DNA of 64,000 nt from an uncultured Erythrobacter sp. (GTDB lineage Bacteria; Pseudomonadota; Alphaproteobacteria; Sphingomonadales; Sphingomonadaceae), in assembly GCF_958304185.1 (NCBI RefSeq), contig NZ_OY284436.1, positions 17,501-81,500 on the forward strand, written 5' to 3'. The notes under the pieces were generated by a model. That model was not told the DNA's origin. It searched no databases and saw nothing but the letters and a program-made list of their open reading frames with translations. The translations under genes were made by a program, and so were the position numbers. Shown piece after piece: positions 52,778-62,241 of the stretch; within the stretch, counting starts at the first letter, position 1, and each line of letters begins with the position of its first letter.

Positions 52778-53485
52778 GCTCTTGCCGGTAGCGGTGCGTT
52801 TGCCCTTCACGGTGAAGTAGAGGATCAGGCTCACCCCGATGATGCTTGGCCCCGCCCAGATCAGCGGGTTGAACACGTGTTCGGGGATCAGCCGGATCAG
52901 TCCGACCGAAAGGAAGGCTGTATAGGCCGAAATGCCCATGCCGATCAGCGCGCGGAAATGCTCGCCGATATATGTCGTGCGGGGAGGTTCGGCGGGGCGC
53001 CAGATGTAGCGCTGCTGGATCAGCATCGCGACAAGGCCGATGAAAGCGACCAGCACCATCAGCGGGTGCTCGACCCTGTAGCCATAAATCCCGCACCACG
53101 CGCCAGAGATCACCACGGCGGCGATCATCGCCTGATACCGCGCCGAACGAAGCGCGCGCCGGTCGCGGCTGTGGCGCACCACAGCGAGGCCATAGTCGAC
53201 AAAGCCGATGGTGAGCACGCCCAGATAGAGCATCATCCAGCCGAACAGGCCTTCATACAGCGCGCGGTCAGTGACTTCGGGGTGGCGATGGTCGGGCCCG
53301 TAGAGCGATAGCAGCGCCATCGCGATGGCGAGCGCGCCCGCGCCCAGAAACCCGTAGCACGTCGCGCGGCCCCACTTTCGGTGTTGGGCGGCACCCTTGC
53401 GCGTGACGATCGGCCCCCAGAACGCCGTCAGCCCCACTGCTCCGGCGGCGACATGAAGGACAACAAGGGCTTCAAACAACGCCAT
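52751..53485 (-). CDS. DUF2306-like membrane protein
   Basis: This 244-residue protein has about seven membrane segments. It starts LFEALVVLHVAAGAVGLTAFWGPIVTRKG, with the loop AAQHRKWGRATCYGF, a pattern like DUF2306 proteins. A second histidine-containing helix reads IYGYRVEHPLMVLVAFIGLVAML. Function is unknown; a heme or redox role is only a guess from histidines near helix ends. It converges with piuC and overlaps its last 27 bases. Confidence 0.72.
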   Translation of the reverse strand: MALFEALVVLHVAAGAVGLTAFWGPIVTRKGAAQHRKWGRATCYGFLGAGALAIAMALLSLYGPDHRHPEVTDRALYEGLFGWMMLYLGVLTIGFVDYGLAVVRHSRDRRALRSARYQAMIAAVVISGAWCGIYGYRVEHPLMVLVAFIGLVAMLIQQRYIWRPAEPPRTTYIGEHFRALIGMGISAYTAFLSVGLIRLIPEHVFNPLIWAGPSIIGVSLILYFTVKGKRTATGKSSGPRPHPQ

Positions 53486-53528
53486 CCCGGTCAGGATGAC
53501 ACAATCGCTGTGCCGCGCCTAGAGCCTG

Positions 53529-56153
53529 TCACCGCACCCGTGACGGCGCCACCATTACCGCATTGGCGATCATCAGGTCGAGCCCTTCGAGATAGGCGCG
53601 GGCCGACGGATCATGGGCAAAGCCGATCACCAGCCCGCGTCCCTGCGGCTGCGCCATCAGGTAGGGTTTATAGGCCAGCTGCCGCCGGTTTTCGTCCCAC
53701 ACATAGCCGCTTGCGATCAGATTGCCCGCTGCCGCGAAGCGCAGGACGTTGATCCCATTGGCCCGGTCGAGCGGGGTGAAGATCTGCGTGCCCGTTGCCA
53801 GCACAACCGCGCCATTGTCGTATCCGGCGGAGAGGAAGTGATCGGGCTCACCCACCACATTCAGCAGCGCGCCCGGCAACGTGTCGGGGAGCGCCTGCTG
53901 GTCCTTGATCGCTTCGCGGTATTCCGCGTCGTTGCCGATCGCGACTGCTTCAGCCAGAGCGGCCTTGTCGTCATTGCTGTCGGCAGGCTCACGCCCCAGC
54001 GCCGCTTCGCGCTTGACCGCCAGCAGGGGATTTTCGCCGCTGCTGAAGGTTTCCAAGCTCTCGCCGATTGCGACCAACACGCCGCCGCGTTGCACAAAGC
54101 TGCGGATTGCCCGCAGGCCCCCATCGCCGAGCACGCTTGACGGATCGCCCTCGGGCACCAGCACCACATCGTAATCCGACAGGTCGGCGCGGCCCAAGCG
54201 GCTGGTGCGGATCGGCGTTACCGGCAGGCCGAGCCGCTGTTCAAGCACATAGCGCAGGGCGCCTGCGCTCAATTGCGAGACACCGTCGTCCCACGCCACG
54301 GCGACGCGCGGCATGGTTAGCCGCACGAAATGCTCGCTGCCGAGGTTTGGCCCATCGTCGACCCAGCCATTTTCAAGCGCCACCGTATGGGCGCCGACAT
54401 CGCGGGCGAGTTCGGCGAGGCGGGCCATCTTGTCCGGGCTATTGGACCCGGCCGGAAACACCACTGTCCCGCGCGGAAACTCGCGCCCCGCCGTGGTGAA
54501 GGCGCGGTCGGTCACGCGCCCGTCGATGCCTTCGCGCAGCGCCAGTGCGACCAGCCGCGCCTGCCCGCTGTCGGTCCACGGCACGGCAATGCCAAAGCTG
54601 CCAGCGCCTTCCGCCTTGGCTGCAATCGGCGCAGCGGCGCTCATCGCATCGCCGCTGACGGCCGCATTGCACAGCGCTACATCCACGCCCGCCATCGGCC
54701 CGACCGACCATGCGGTCACGTCATACAGCTCGTGCGGCAGATCGACCGAACGGCGGCGCTCCTGTTCGGCGAGGAAATCGGGCGGCAAGGGGGTGTCGCG
54801 GTCGAGCAGGCTCTTGACCAGCCGGGCGGCCGGCTGGGCTTGCGGAACAGCGAGGTAGCCTGCGGGATAGGACTTGCCGCAAACACTCGCGCCGCCCTCG
54901 CGTCGCAGCACGGTGATGCCCTGTTCGGCCAACCGTCGCCCCAGCCGTTCAGCATTCCAGCGCCGCTTCGACAGGTCGATCACATAGGTGCCGCGTCCTG
55001 CCGAGCCACTGGCATTGCCGCTGCGATAGGCGGCAAAATCGCTCAGGAACCGAGACGGATTGTCGGCCACAGCGGCAGCGGTGGCGAGGCTGGCGGTGAA
55101 GTGGTTGGTGATGCCGTCAGCGTAGGTCAGTTCCGTCCCGTCGCGCCGTGCAAACACCAAGCCCCGCGCAGAACCCTGTTCGTAGGTGCTCCCGATCGCG
55201 CCCTGATGTGCGTTCCAGGTGTCGCCATAGCCGGGATAGAACAGGTCATAGACCTCACGGGTGAAATAGGGCTCGCCCCGCGCGTCGAAGGCGGCGGCAT
55301 TGTAACGCCCGATCAGGTCGTAACTGCGGATTTGCGCGGCCGAGAGATTGGGGTTGAAGGGCTGTGCGGCGGGGGAGAAGAAGTAGGTCTCGTCCCCGCC
55401 CATTTCATGGAGGTCAACCACCACCACCGGGTTCCACTGGCGGATCGCGGCAACCTTGCCCCGGGTCTCGGGTTGGCTGAGCGTGAACCAGTCGCGGTTG
55501 AGATCGAACATATAGTGATTGACCCGGCCCGAGGGCCACGGCTCGTCATGCTCGGCCGCTTGCCGGTCGGCGGCTGGGATGATGCCCGTCGTAGCAAGGA
55601 AATTGTTCACGAACCGCGCGCGCCCATCGGGGTTCTGCATCGGATCGACCACGACGATGGTGTTCGCCATGATCTTGGCCGCACGCGCGTCATCTGTGGC
55701 CGCGAGCAGGTGATAGGCGGTCATCAGCGCCGCGTCGGTCGAGGAAATCTCGTTGCCGTGGACGCCGTATGCGAGCCAAGTGACGGGCAAGGCCGAGCCA
55801 TTGCCGGGGCGCCCTGCGGCGATGCTGGCCATATCGGCGCGGATCGTCTCAAGTTTCGCCATGTTGGCGGGCGCAGACAGCACGAGATAATAGAGCGGCC
55901 GCCCCTCCCAGCTCACCGCATATTGCACCAGCCGTGCCCGATCCGGCGCAGCTTCGGCGAGTGCCTTCAGATAGGCATAGGTCTGGTCGGGCGAGGTGAT
56001 GCGGGCGCCCGGTGCATGGCCAACCGTGGCGGTCAGTGTGGGGACCGCAGGATCAAAACTGCCTTCGATGAAGGACTGCGCCGCGGCAGGCTGGCCTGCA
56101 CCCATCAGTGCCGCCATTACGACAAGGCACTGGCCCCAGAATCTATTGCGCAT
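53529..56153 (-). CDS. M14-family zinc carboxypeptidase-like exported protein
   Basis: This 874-residue protein has a signal peptide (about 1-26, ending QPAAA). The M14 catalytic domain (about 35-380) carries the zinc ligands in YGVHGNEISS (His-x-x-Glu), with the third in VVVDLHEMGGDETYFF. The C-terminal half includes a class I glutamine-amidotransferase-like segment, DYDVVLVPEGDPSSVLGDGG and GGVLVAIGESLE, seen in other long bacterial M14 proteins. It probably trims peptides in the periplasm or outside the cell. The ATG is chosen because GAGG lies six bases upstream; two earlier in-frame starts exist. Confidence 0.9.
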   Translation of the reverse strand: MRNRFWGQCLVVMAALMGAGQPAAAQSFIEGSFDPAVPTLTATVGHAPGARITSPDQTYAYLKALAEAAPDRARLVQYAVSWEGRPLYYLVLSAPANMAKLETIRADMASIAAGRPGNGSALPVTWLAYGVHGNEISSTDAALMTAYHLLAATDDARAAKIMANTIVVVDPMQNPDGRARFVNNFLATTGIIPAADRQAAEHDEPWPSGRVNHYMFDLNRDWFTLSQPETRGKVAAIRQWNPVVVVDLHEMGGDETYFFSPAAQPFNPNLSAAQIRSYDLIGRYNAAAFDARGEPYFTREVYDLFYPGYGDTWNAHQGAIGSTYEQGSARGLVFARRDGTELTYADGITNHFTASLATAAAVADNPSRFLSDFAAYRSGNASGSAGRGTYVIDLSKRRWNAERLGRRLAEQGITVLRREGGASVCGKSYPAGYLAVPQAQPAARLVKSLLDRDTPLPPDFLAEQERRRSVDLPHELYDVTAWSVGPMAGVDVALCNAAVSGDAMSAAAPIAAKAEGAGSFGIAVPWTDSGQARLVALALREGIDGRVTDRAFTTAGREFPRGTVVFPAGSNSPDKMARLAELARDVGAHTVALENGWVDDGPNLGSEHFVRLTMPRVAVAWDDGVSQLSAGALRYVLEQRLGLPVTPIRTSRLGRADLSDYDVVLVPEGDPSSVLGDGGLRAIRSFVQRGGVLVAIGESLETFSSGENPLLAVKREAALGREPADSNDDKAALAEAVAIGNDAEYREAIKDQQALPDTLPGALLNVVGEPDHFLSAGYDNGAVVLATGTQIFTPLDRANGINVLRFAAAGNLIASGYVWDENRRQLAYKPYLMAQPQGRGLVIGFAHDPSARAYLEGLDLMIANAVMVAPSRVR

Positions 56154-56285
56154 GAAGAACCTCGCATGATCGCCCATCGGCGTGAGCGACAAGCCTTGCC
56201 GCGAACACGGCGGCCCGGTCAAGGCAGGAGGGGCGAATGACGCAAGTGCGAGGGGCGGCTAAGCCACAGTGGGCCACAGCCATGC

Positions 56286-56317
56286 CATTTCCGCTCTGCC
56301 GCAAAGAGGCGGAAATG
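56286..56317. terminator. Hairpin at the 3' end of tRNA-Val
   Basis: CATTTCCGC and GCGGAAATG form a perfect 9-bp stem with a 14-base loop, immediately past the CCA of the minus-strand tRNA and sharing two bases with it. On that strand it can act as a terminator or processing signal. Confidence 0.5.
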
Positions 56318-56390
56318 GTGGGCGCGACAGGGATTGAACCTGTGACCCCACCCGTGTGAAGGGTGTGCTCTACCGCTGAGCTACGCGCCC
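56316..56390 (-). tRNA. tRNA-Val (anticodon CAC)
   Basis: The reverse strand folds as a cloverleaf. Acceptor GGGCGCG pairs with CGCGCCC. The D arm is GCTC-AGCGGTA-GAGC. The anticodon stem is CACCC/GGGTG, with loop TTCACAC giving anticodon CAC, which reads GUG. The T arm is ACAGG-TTCAATC-CCTGT. CCA is encoded. It is 75 nucleotides long and lies between the M14 gene and sppA, both on the same strand. Confidence 0.95.
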
Positions 56391-56490
56391 GTCCGTGGGG
56401 CCATACGACCCGGACAGGGGGGCGCCTTTAATCCGGCCTTGCGCGCTTGGCAAGCGCTCGCGGCCAGGTGGCGTGCGATTTCGCGGACGC

Positions 56491-58383
56491 TTAGCCGCCC
56501 GTCAGCCACGCCAGCAGCGCCAGCATCCCCTCGGGCCGCTTGGCCGGGGAGGGCGGGGGCGCAGAGCTTGGCGGACACTCGGCACAAAATGCCTGAACAC
56601 CGCGGGTTCCCAGCAGGCGCTCGGCATCGCGGGCGAGCCGTGCACCGAGGTTCTCGCTGCGCGCCGCAGCTATAGCGAACAGATCGCCATTGTTTACGGC
56701 CGGCGCGCGCGCGGTCTGGCTGGAGACCAGCTGTCGGATCAGCGAATCGTAATTCTCGCTCTGCTCACCAAGATAGACCGCGTGCCATCCGCCGTCTTTC
56801 AAGCCAGCCTTGGCCGCTGCCCAGCCGAGCGCGGCATCCATGCCGCCGAATTCGTCTACAAGGCCCTTTTGGCGCGCGGTTCCGCCGTCCCACACCTGAC
56901 CTTGTGCGACGCTATCGACCCGGTCGACCGGCATCCGCCGCGCCTTGGAGACGAGGGTGATGAAGTCCTTGTACGTGCCGCTGATCGAGGTCTGGAACAG
57001 CGTGTCCATTTCCGGGCTGAAGCCGCCGATGAAGTCGGGCTGGCCCGAAAGCGGCGTGGTGCGATAGCCATCGGCGTTGACCCCAAGCCGGGCGGCGGCC
57101 TGTTCAAAGGTTGGCACCACGGCGAAGACGCCGATCGAGCCGGTGATCGTATCGGGCTCGGCGAAGATCCGGTCGCTCGAGGTGGCGACCCAGTAGCCGC
57201 CGCTTGCCGCAACATTGCCGAAGGACACGGCGACCGGGATCTTGCGGTCGCGGTGGCGCTGGATCGCGCGGCGGATTTCCTCCGCTGCGGTGGCTGATCC
57301 GCCCGGCGAATCGACCCGCACCACCAGCGCGGCGAAATCATCGTCGAGCGCCTCGTCGAGCAGGTCGGCGATCCGCCTGCCCCCGGCGATCCCCGGCCCG
57401 GCATCGCCATCAACAATCTCACCCGCGATGGTGATCACGCCGATGGCCTTGCCCGGACGGTCTTTTCGGGCATCGGCGAGGAAGGCGCCAAGCTCGCTCG
57501 AGGCGTAGGTGCCGGGCAGGTTGCTCCACGGGTCCTTACCCGCCAATTCCGCCACCCGAGCGCCAAACTGGACGCGGTCGCCTAGCTTGTCGACCAGCCC
57601 TGCGGAAAAGGCCGCCTGCGCCAGATCGCCGCCCGAACTCTGGAGCCAGGTGAGCGGATCGCCCGTCACGCGCGCCAGTGCGAGCTTGGGGCGGGCCTTG
57701 GTGACATTCGCCTGCCACTCCTCCCACATCGCGCCGTACAGGCCGCCAAGGTTCTGGCGCGCCTCGTCCGACATCGAACTGCGCGAATATGGCTCCACCG
57801 CCGATTTGAACGCGCCCACGCGGTACACCCGCGCGTTGACGCTGAGCTTTTCGAGCAGGCCCGCATAATAGAGCCGGTTGCCGCCCGGCCCGGAGATGAC
57901 GGCCAGGCCCTGCGGATCGAGCCACACTTCGCTCGCATGGGCGGCCAGCAGCATGTGATCATCGGCATAGCCAACCGCATAGGTCAGCACCGGCTTCTTT
58001 GCCTTGCGCACCCGGTCCATCGCTTCGCCGATGTCCTTGAGGTGCACCTGCCCACCGCCGAGGAAGGTGGTGAGATCGAACACCACGGCCTTGATGCGGT
58101 CATCGCTCGCAGCGGCGTCCAGCGCCCGGACGATATCGCGGGCGCGGTATTCGCCGACCGGGGCGGTGCCCGACAGCAGCGTCTCAATCGGATCGAGCAC
58201 CGATTTCTCTTCGACCACGATGCCGTCCAGATCGATCAGCAGCGCCCCTTCGCGCACCTGACCGGGGTTGGGGCGGGCCGAAAGGATGGCAAACAGCGCC
58301 ACAAAGAACAGCAGCATGAACAGGAGCACCAGCCCGTCCTTGATCCCAACGAGGATCTTCCAGACCTTGCCGACAAAATTCAT
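56491..58383 (-). CDS. sppA: Signal peptide peptidase SppA, 67-kDa type
   Basis: This 630-residue membrane-anchored serine protease degrades cleaved signal peptides. One hydrophobic anchor lies at about 15-38. Two Clp-like domains follow. The catalytic Lys193 is in GAFKSAVEPY in the first, and Ser394 is in GNVAASGGYW in the second. This is the tandem arrangement of the E. coli-type enzyme (Lys209, Ser409). The conserved VRVDSPGGSATAAEEI lies in the second domain. A Pro/Ser-rich tail ends LLAWLTGG. It diverges from pyrB with 107 bases between. Confidence 0.94.
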   Translation of the reverse strand: MNFVGKVWKILVGIKDGLVLLFMLLFFVALFAILSARPNPGQVREGALLIDLDGIVVEEKSVLDPIETLLSGTAPVGEYRARDIVRALDAAASDDRIKAVVFDLTTFLGGGQVHLKDIGEAMDRVRKAKKPVLTYAVGYADDHMLLAAHASEVWLDPQGLAVISGPGGNRLYYAGLLEKLSVNARVYRVGAFKSAVEPYSRSSMSDEARQNLGGLYGAMWEEWQANVTKARPKLALARVTGDPLTWLQSSGGDLAQAAFSAGLVDKLGDRVQFGARVAELAGKDPWSNLPGTYASSELGAFLADARKDRPGKAIGVITIAGEIVDGDAGPGIAGGRRIADLLDEALDDDFAALVVRVDSPGGSATAAEEIRRAIQRHRDRKIPVAVSFGNVAASGGYWVATSSDRIFAEPDTITGSIGVFAVVPTFEQAAARLGVNADGYRTTPLSGQPDFIGGFSPEMDTLFQTSISGTYKDFITLVSKARRMPVDRVDSVAQGQVWDGGTARQKGLVDEFGGMDAALGWAAAKAGLKDGGWHAVYLGEQSENYDSLIRQLVSSQTARAPAVNNGDLFAIAAARSENLGARLARDAERLLGTRGVQAFCAECPPSSAPPPSPAKRPEGMLALLAWLTGG

Positions 58384-58490
58384 GCATTCGTTCCTTCAGC
58401 TTGCCCCGCCGATCTAGGGACTTTGCACGGTAACTGCTATCGGAAACCTTACGCGATGGGTTGAGCAGCGGATGAGGCTCGACTAGGGGC

Positions 58491-59519
58491 ATGGACTTGA
58501 TGGATGCATGCGAGACTTCACCGGCACAGGGCCGCTTTCCGGCCGGGCGGTTGGCGTTTCCGCATCGCGACCTCACCGGCATCGGCCAGTTGCAGCGGCA
58601 TGAGATTCTCTACCTGCTCGATCAGGCCGAACAATGGGTCGCGCTCAACCGCCAGCGGACCAAGCATACGGACCTGCTGGCGGGCCTGACGATCATCAAC
58701 GCCTTCTTCGAAAACTCCACCCGTACGCTGCTCAGCTTCGAGATCGCAGGCAAGCGGCTGGGGGCGGATGTCGTCAACATGCACGCCGCGCAAAGTTCAG
58801 TGAAGAAGGGCGAGACGCTGATCGACACCGCGATCACGTTGAACGCGATGCGCGCCGATGCGATTGTGATCCGGCATGGATCGTCCGGCGCGACCGGGCT
58901 GATTGCGGACAAGGTCGATTGTCCGGTGCTCAACGCGGGCGACGGCAGCCATGAACACCCGACCCAAGGCCTGCTCGACGCGCTCACCCTGCGCCATGCG
59001 CTGGCTGATCGGGGCGAGGGGGCCGAGGATTTCACCGGGCTCAATATCGTGATCTGCGGTGACATCCTGCACAGCCGCGTCGCGCGCTCGAATATCCTGT
59101 GCCTCACCGCAATGGGCGCGAATGTTCGCGTCTGTGCGCCGCCTGCTTTGATGCCAACCGGGATCGAAGCGATGGGTGTGGAGGTGTTCCATCGGTTCGA
59201 CGATGCGCTGCACGGCGCGGAAGTCGTGATGATGCTGCGGCTCCAATCCGAGCGGATGAGCGGCCAGTTCATCCCTAGCCCGCGCGAATATCGCCACCTC
59301 TACGGGCTGACCGCCAAGCGGCTGGCACTCGCCGCGCCGGGCGCGCTGGTGATGCACCCCGGCCCAATGAACCGCGGGGTCGAGATCGACAGCGAGGTCG
59401 CCGATCTGGAGGGTCGCTCGCTGATCACCCGGCAGGTCGAGATGGGCGTTGCGATCCGCATGGCGTGCCTCGATATCCTGACGCGCGAGGCGCGCGGCGT
59501 GGCAGGGTGGGCGGCATGA
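58491..59519 (+). CDS. pyrB: Aspartate carbamoyltransferase catalytic subunit
   Basis: This 342-residue enzyme makes N-carbamoyl-L-aspartate, the committed step of pyrimidine synthesis. The carbamoyl-phosphate loop [15 protein letters not shown] is present, followed by the second active-site loop with [12 protein letters not shown] and IIRHGSSGA-type sequence (here [12 protein letters not shown]). The C-terminal end of the active site is [16 protein letters not shown]. Two ATG starts three codons apart are possible. No pyrI regulatory subunit is adjacent; instead the stop overlaps an inactive-looking dihydroorotase homologue, as in the class A PyrB-PyrC' arrangement known from Pseudomonas. 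Confidence 0.97.
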   Translation: MDLMDACETSPAQGRFPAGRLAFPHRDLTGIGQLQRHEILYLLDQAEQWVALNRQRTKHTDLLAGLTIINAFFENSTRTLLSFEIAGKRLGADVVNMHAAQSSVKKGETLIDTAITLNAMRADAIVIRHGSSGATGLIADKVDCPVLNAGDGSHEHPTQGLLDALTLRHALADRGEGAEDFTGLNIVICGDILHSRVARSNILCLTAMGANVRVCAPPALMPTGIEAMGVEVFHRFDDALHGAEVVMMLRLQSERMSGQFIPSPREYRHLYGLTAKRLALAAPGALVMHPGPMNRGVEIDSEVADLEGRSLITRQVEMGVAIRMACLDILTREARGVAGWAA

Positions 59520-60751
59520 AGCAGGTGCGCCCGCTCACCATCACCAATGCGCAATTGGTGACCCCCGGCGGCGTTACTGCGGGCGCGCTGCGCTGCGTGG
59601 ACGGGTTGATCGCCGCGCTCGGCCCCGATGTCGCGGCCGAGGACGGTGACGAAGTCATCAACGCGCGCGGCAAGCTGCTTGCGCCTGGCATCATCGACTT
59701 GGGCGTGTTCGCGGTCGACAAGCCTGCGTTCCATTTCGGCGGGATCACCCGGGCGGCGCTGATGCCCGACCAATCTCCGCCCCTCGATCTGCCGAGCCGG
59801 GTCAACTTCATCGCCAAAAGCGGCAAGCCCGATCTGTGGGTTCACCCGCTCGCCGCTGCCACGCGCGGGCTTGAGGGGCGGGAGCTCGCCGAAATCGCAC
59901 TGATGCAGGACGCTGGCGCGCGCGGGATTGCGACTGGGCGGCGCTGGATCGCTGACAGCGGCGTGATGCTGCGGCTGCTGCAATATGCTGCGATGCTGGA
60001 TCTGGTGGTCGTCACCCATGCCGAGGATGGTGGGCTGACCGGAGAGGCTGCGGCGACCGCGGGCGAGATCGCCACCCGGTTGGGCCTGCCTGCCGCGCCT
60101 GCCGAGGCTGAAACGCTCGCCATTGCCCGCGATATTGCGCTGGCCGAACTGGCCGGGGCGCGGATCCACATCCGGCAGGTCACCACGGCACGCGGGTTCG
60201 ATCTGGTGCGCGAGGCCAAGGCGCGGGGCCTACCCGTCACCTGCGGGATCACGCCTGCGCATTTCATGCTGTCGGACCTTGCGACTGCCGATTTCCGCAC
60301 CTTCACCCGCATCTCGCCCCCCTTGCGTGCCGAGGCAGACCGGCAGGCGGCGCTGTCAGCGATTGGCGACGGCACGGTGGACGTGATCGCCAGCGGTCAT
60401 GATCCGCGCGGGCCCGAAGACAAGCGCCTGCCCTTCGCCGATGCCGCGCCGGGCATGGCCGGGGCCGAGACGCTGCTCGCGATGGTGCTGGGGCTGGTGC
60501 GTGACGAGGTGATTGATACGACCCGCGCCTTCGATTGCCTCGCCCGCAATCCTGCGCAGTTGCTCGGCGTTCCAGCGGGCGCGCTCACGACAGGGCTGGA
60601 GGCCGATCTTGCCCTGATCGATCCGGACGCGCCGTGGATCATCGACCGCCGCAAGATGGAGGCGACCGCCGACAACACGCCGTTCGACCGGCAAGGCGCG
60701 CAAGGACGGGTGCTCGGTCTGTGGAAGGGCGCGGTCAGCCTGTCTGCATAA
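59516..60751 (+). CDS. Dihydroorotase-like protein lacking zinc ligands (PyrC'-type pseudoenzyme)
   Basis: This 411-residue amidohydrolase-fold protein aligns with class I dihydroorotases ([33 protein letters not shown]), but the metal site is broken. The N-terminal His-x-His after IID is Gly63 and Phe65. The second His of the HICHVST motif is Gln221 in IHIRQVTT. The catalytic Asp of TDHAP is Gly in ASGHDP. Only His168 of THAED remains. In Pseudomonas, pyrC' with the same 4-base overlap encodes an inactive homologue needed to assemble aspartate carbamoyltransferase; this gene fits that role. The ATG overlaps the pyrB stop (ATGA). A functional dihydroorotase must lie elsewhere. Confidence 0.92.
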   Translation: MKQVRPLTITNAQLVTPGGVTAGALRCVDGLIAALGPDVAAEDGDEVINARGKLLAPGIIDLGVFAVDKPAFHFGGITRAALMPDQSPPLDLPSRVNFIAKSGKPDLWVHPLAAATRGLEGRELAEIALMQDAGARGIATGRRWIADSGVMLRLLQYAAMLDLVVVTHAEDGGLTGEAAATAGEIATRLGLPAAPAEAETLAIARDIALAELAGARIHIRQVTTARGFDLVREAKARGLPVTCGITPAHFMLSDLATADFRTFTRISPPLRAEADRQAALSAIGDGTVDVIASGHDPRGPEDKRLPFADAAPGMAGAETLLAMVLGLVRDEVIDTTRAFDCLARNPAQLLGVPAGALTTGLEADLALIDPDAPWIIDRRKMEATADNTPFDRQGAQGRVLGLWKGAVSLSA

Positions 60752-60756
60752 GAAAA

Positions 60757-60786
60757 CTCCCGGACAGCGCGAACGCCATCCGGGAG
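60757..60786. terminator. Hairpin between pyrC'-like and SPOR-protein genes
   Basis: CTCCCGGA and TCCGGGAG pair around a 14-base loop, six bases after the pyrC'-like stop, between converging genes. A second small stem (TTCCTGCC/GGCAGGGAA) follows at about 60800-60819. No T run is seen. Confidence 0.6.
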
Positions 60787-60820
60787 CGAGGCTTGCTCAT
60801 TCCTGCCGAGGCAGGGAATT

Positions 60821-62194
60821 TCAGCGGCTGCGCGAGGCCATCTGCACGTCGCGCTTCACGGCACCGGCGGGGGGCGTCGAAGCGGCATAGGCAAAGCAGC
60901 CGCGACCGGACGATTTGACCGTGCCGCACATCGACTGCGCGCTCTTAGGGCCGAAGCCAGCGGCGGCAATGCGCCAGAAGTTGCGGCCGTTGACCACCGC
61001 TTCGGTGATGACCGGCTTGTGATCCTTGAGCTGCGGGAACTTCGCTTTCAGCACGTTCCAGCCGCGCTCGGCTTCGAGCTTGCTGCTATACGATCCGAGT
61101 TGGACGAGGTGCGTGGCCGCGGCCTTGTCGCTGGCGATGGGTGCCGGTGCGGCCGCCGGGGCCATACGGCGCTGCGGCGAAGCTGCGGCGACACGCGATG
61201 CGGCAGGTGCTGCGCGCATCGGCAGTTCCTGCACCACCGGGTTCGACACGTAGCGGATGCCCGAGCCCGAGGGTTCGGATGCGGCAAAGGCCTGCGCGAA
61301 GCTGGCGCTGGGTGCGGACTGCGCGACAGGGGTCGCCGCCGGTGCGACGTAGGCAATTGTCATCGGCGCAGGTTCACCCATCGCAAGGTCTGTCGCGGCG
61401 TCCTCTGCCGAAGCGGCGGCCAGCATTTCCTGGCCGGGGACGTTGGCGAGTGCCAATTGCTGCGGCTGGCCACTGTCAGCGCGCGGGGTCACATCGAGCA
61501 GGGCAGCGATGCGCTGCTGGAACATCTCGGGCGCGGACATCGATGCCCATTGCGACAGGCGCGCTTCGAGCTGATCGCCCGGCACGTCTTCGGCCGCCAT
61601 CACCCGTGCCGCCCGCCAATTGCCCGCCAGCGCATAGGTGTAAGCGAGGTTCTGGCGGAGCTTGGGCGTGGTCTGCTCAGCCGAGCGCACCGCGTTCACC
61701 AGCACATGCATCCCGCGTTCCGGCTGTCCGGCCAGTGCGAGCGCAAGGCCGAGGTCGGTCGGATCGATCGCCCGCGCATATTCGTCGAGCACGCTGACGG
61801 CCGCGCCCGAATCGCCCAGCGCGATCTTGGCGAGCGCGAAGCTCAGAACCGTGCGCGGGTTCTCGTCACCAAGGTCGAGCGCGTCGCCGAAGCTGGTCGC
61901 AGCCGACTGAAACCGGCCGGCTTCAAGATAGGCAGCGCCGAGCAGCGCACGGTACCCGGGATTGCGCGGATCGGCACTGACCGCAGCTTCGGCGTAGGTG
62001 ATCGCCTTGTCGACCTGGCCCTTGCTCAGCGCGGTTTGCGCCTTGCTGAAGGAAACCTGCGCGCCCGGTGCGGCATTGGCGGCCATGCCGGCCAGCGTCA
62101 GGCCTGCGATAGCGGTGGTGATGGCAAGCGCGAGGCGCGGCGCCCGATGCGGCTTGGAGCGGCTGCCGGTCTTGAAGCTGCGGTCCATTGTCAT
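60821..62194 (-). CDS. TPR and SPOR-domain exported protein
   Basis: This 457-residue protein has a signal-anchor near 20-42 (LALAITTAIAGLTLAGMAANA). TPR units follow (about 47-220, with AQTALSKGQVDKAITYAEAAVSADPRNPGYRALLGAAYLEAGRF in part). A long Ala/Pro-rich linker runs to about 365, and a C-terminal SPOR domain starts ATHLVQLGSYSSKLEAERGW. SPOR domains bind denuded peptidoglycan at division sites. The gene lies 47 bases after the RHH protein gene and is the last of the ParA-like set, which ties it to positioning or division. Confidence 0.87.
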   Translation of the reverse strand: MTMDRSFKTGSRSKPHRAPRLALAITTAIAGLTLAGMAANAAPGAQVSFSKAQTALSKGQVDKAITYAEAAVSADPRNPGYRALLGAAYLEAGRFQSAATSFGDALDLGDENPRTVLSFALAKIALGDSGAAVSVLDEYARAIDPTDLGLALALAGQPERGMHVLVNAVRSAEQTTPKLRQNLAYTYALAGNWRAARVMAAEDVPGDQLEARLSQWASMSAPEMFQQRIAALLDVTPRADSGQPQQLALANVPGQEMLAAASAEDAATDLAMGEPAPMTIAYVAPAATPVAQSAPSASFAQAFAASEPSGSGIRYVSNPVVQELPMRAAPAASRVAAASPQRRMAPAAAPAPIASDKAAATHLVQLGSYSSKLEAERGWNVLKAKFPQLKDHKPVITEAVVNGRNFWRIAAAGFGPKSAQSMCGTVKSSGRGCFAYAASTPPAGAVKRDVQMASRSR

Positions 62195-62241
62195 TTCCCC
62201 CGTAAATCCGGTTGGTTCAGGTCAAGTTGATAAGTTGACGA

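Noticed and set aside
54330-56240. Plus-strand open frame of 636 codons opposite the M14 gene
   Set aside because: Antisense shadow of a gene with clear catalytic motifs.
56316-56390. tRNA-Val as an integration site for a mobile island
   Set aside because: No integrase, no direct repeat of the tRNA 3' end and ordinary housekeeping genes on both sides.
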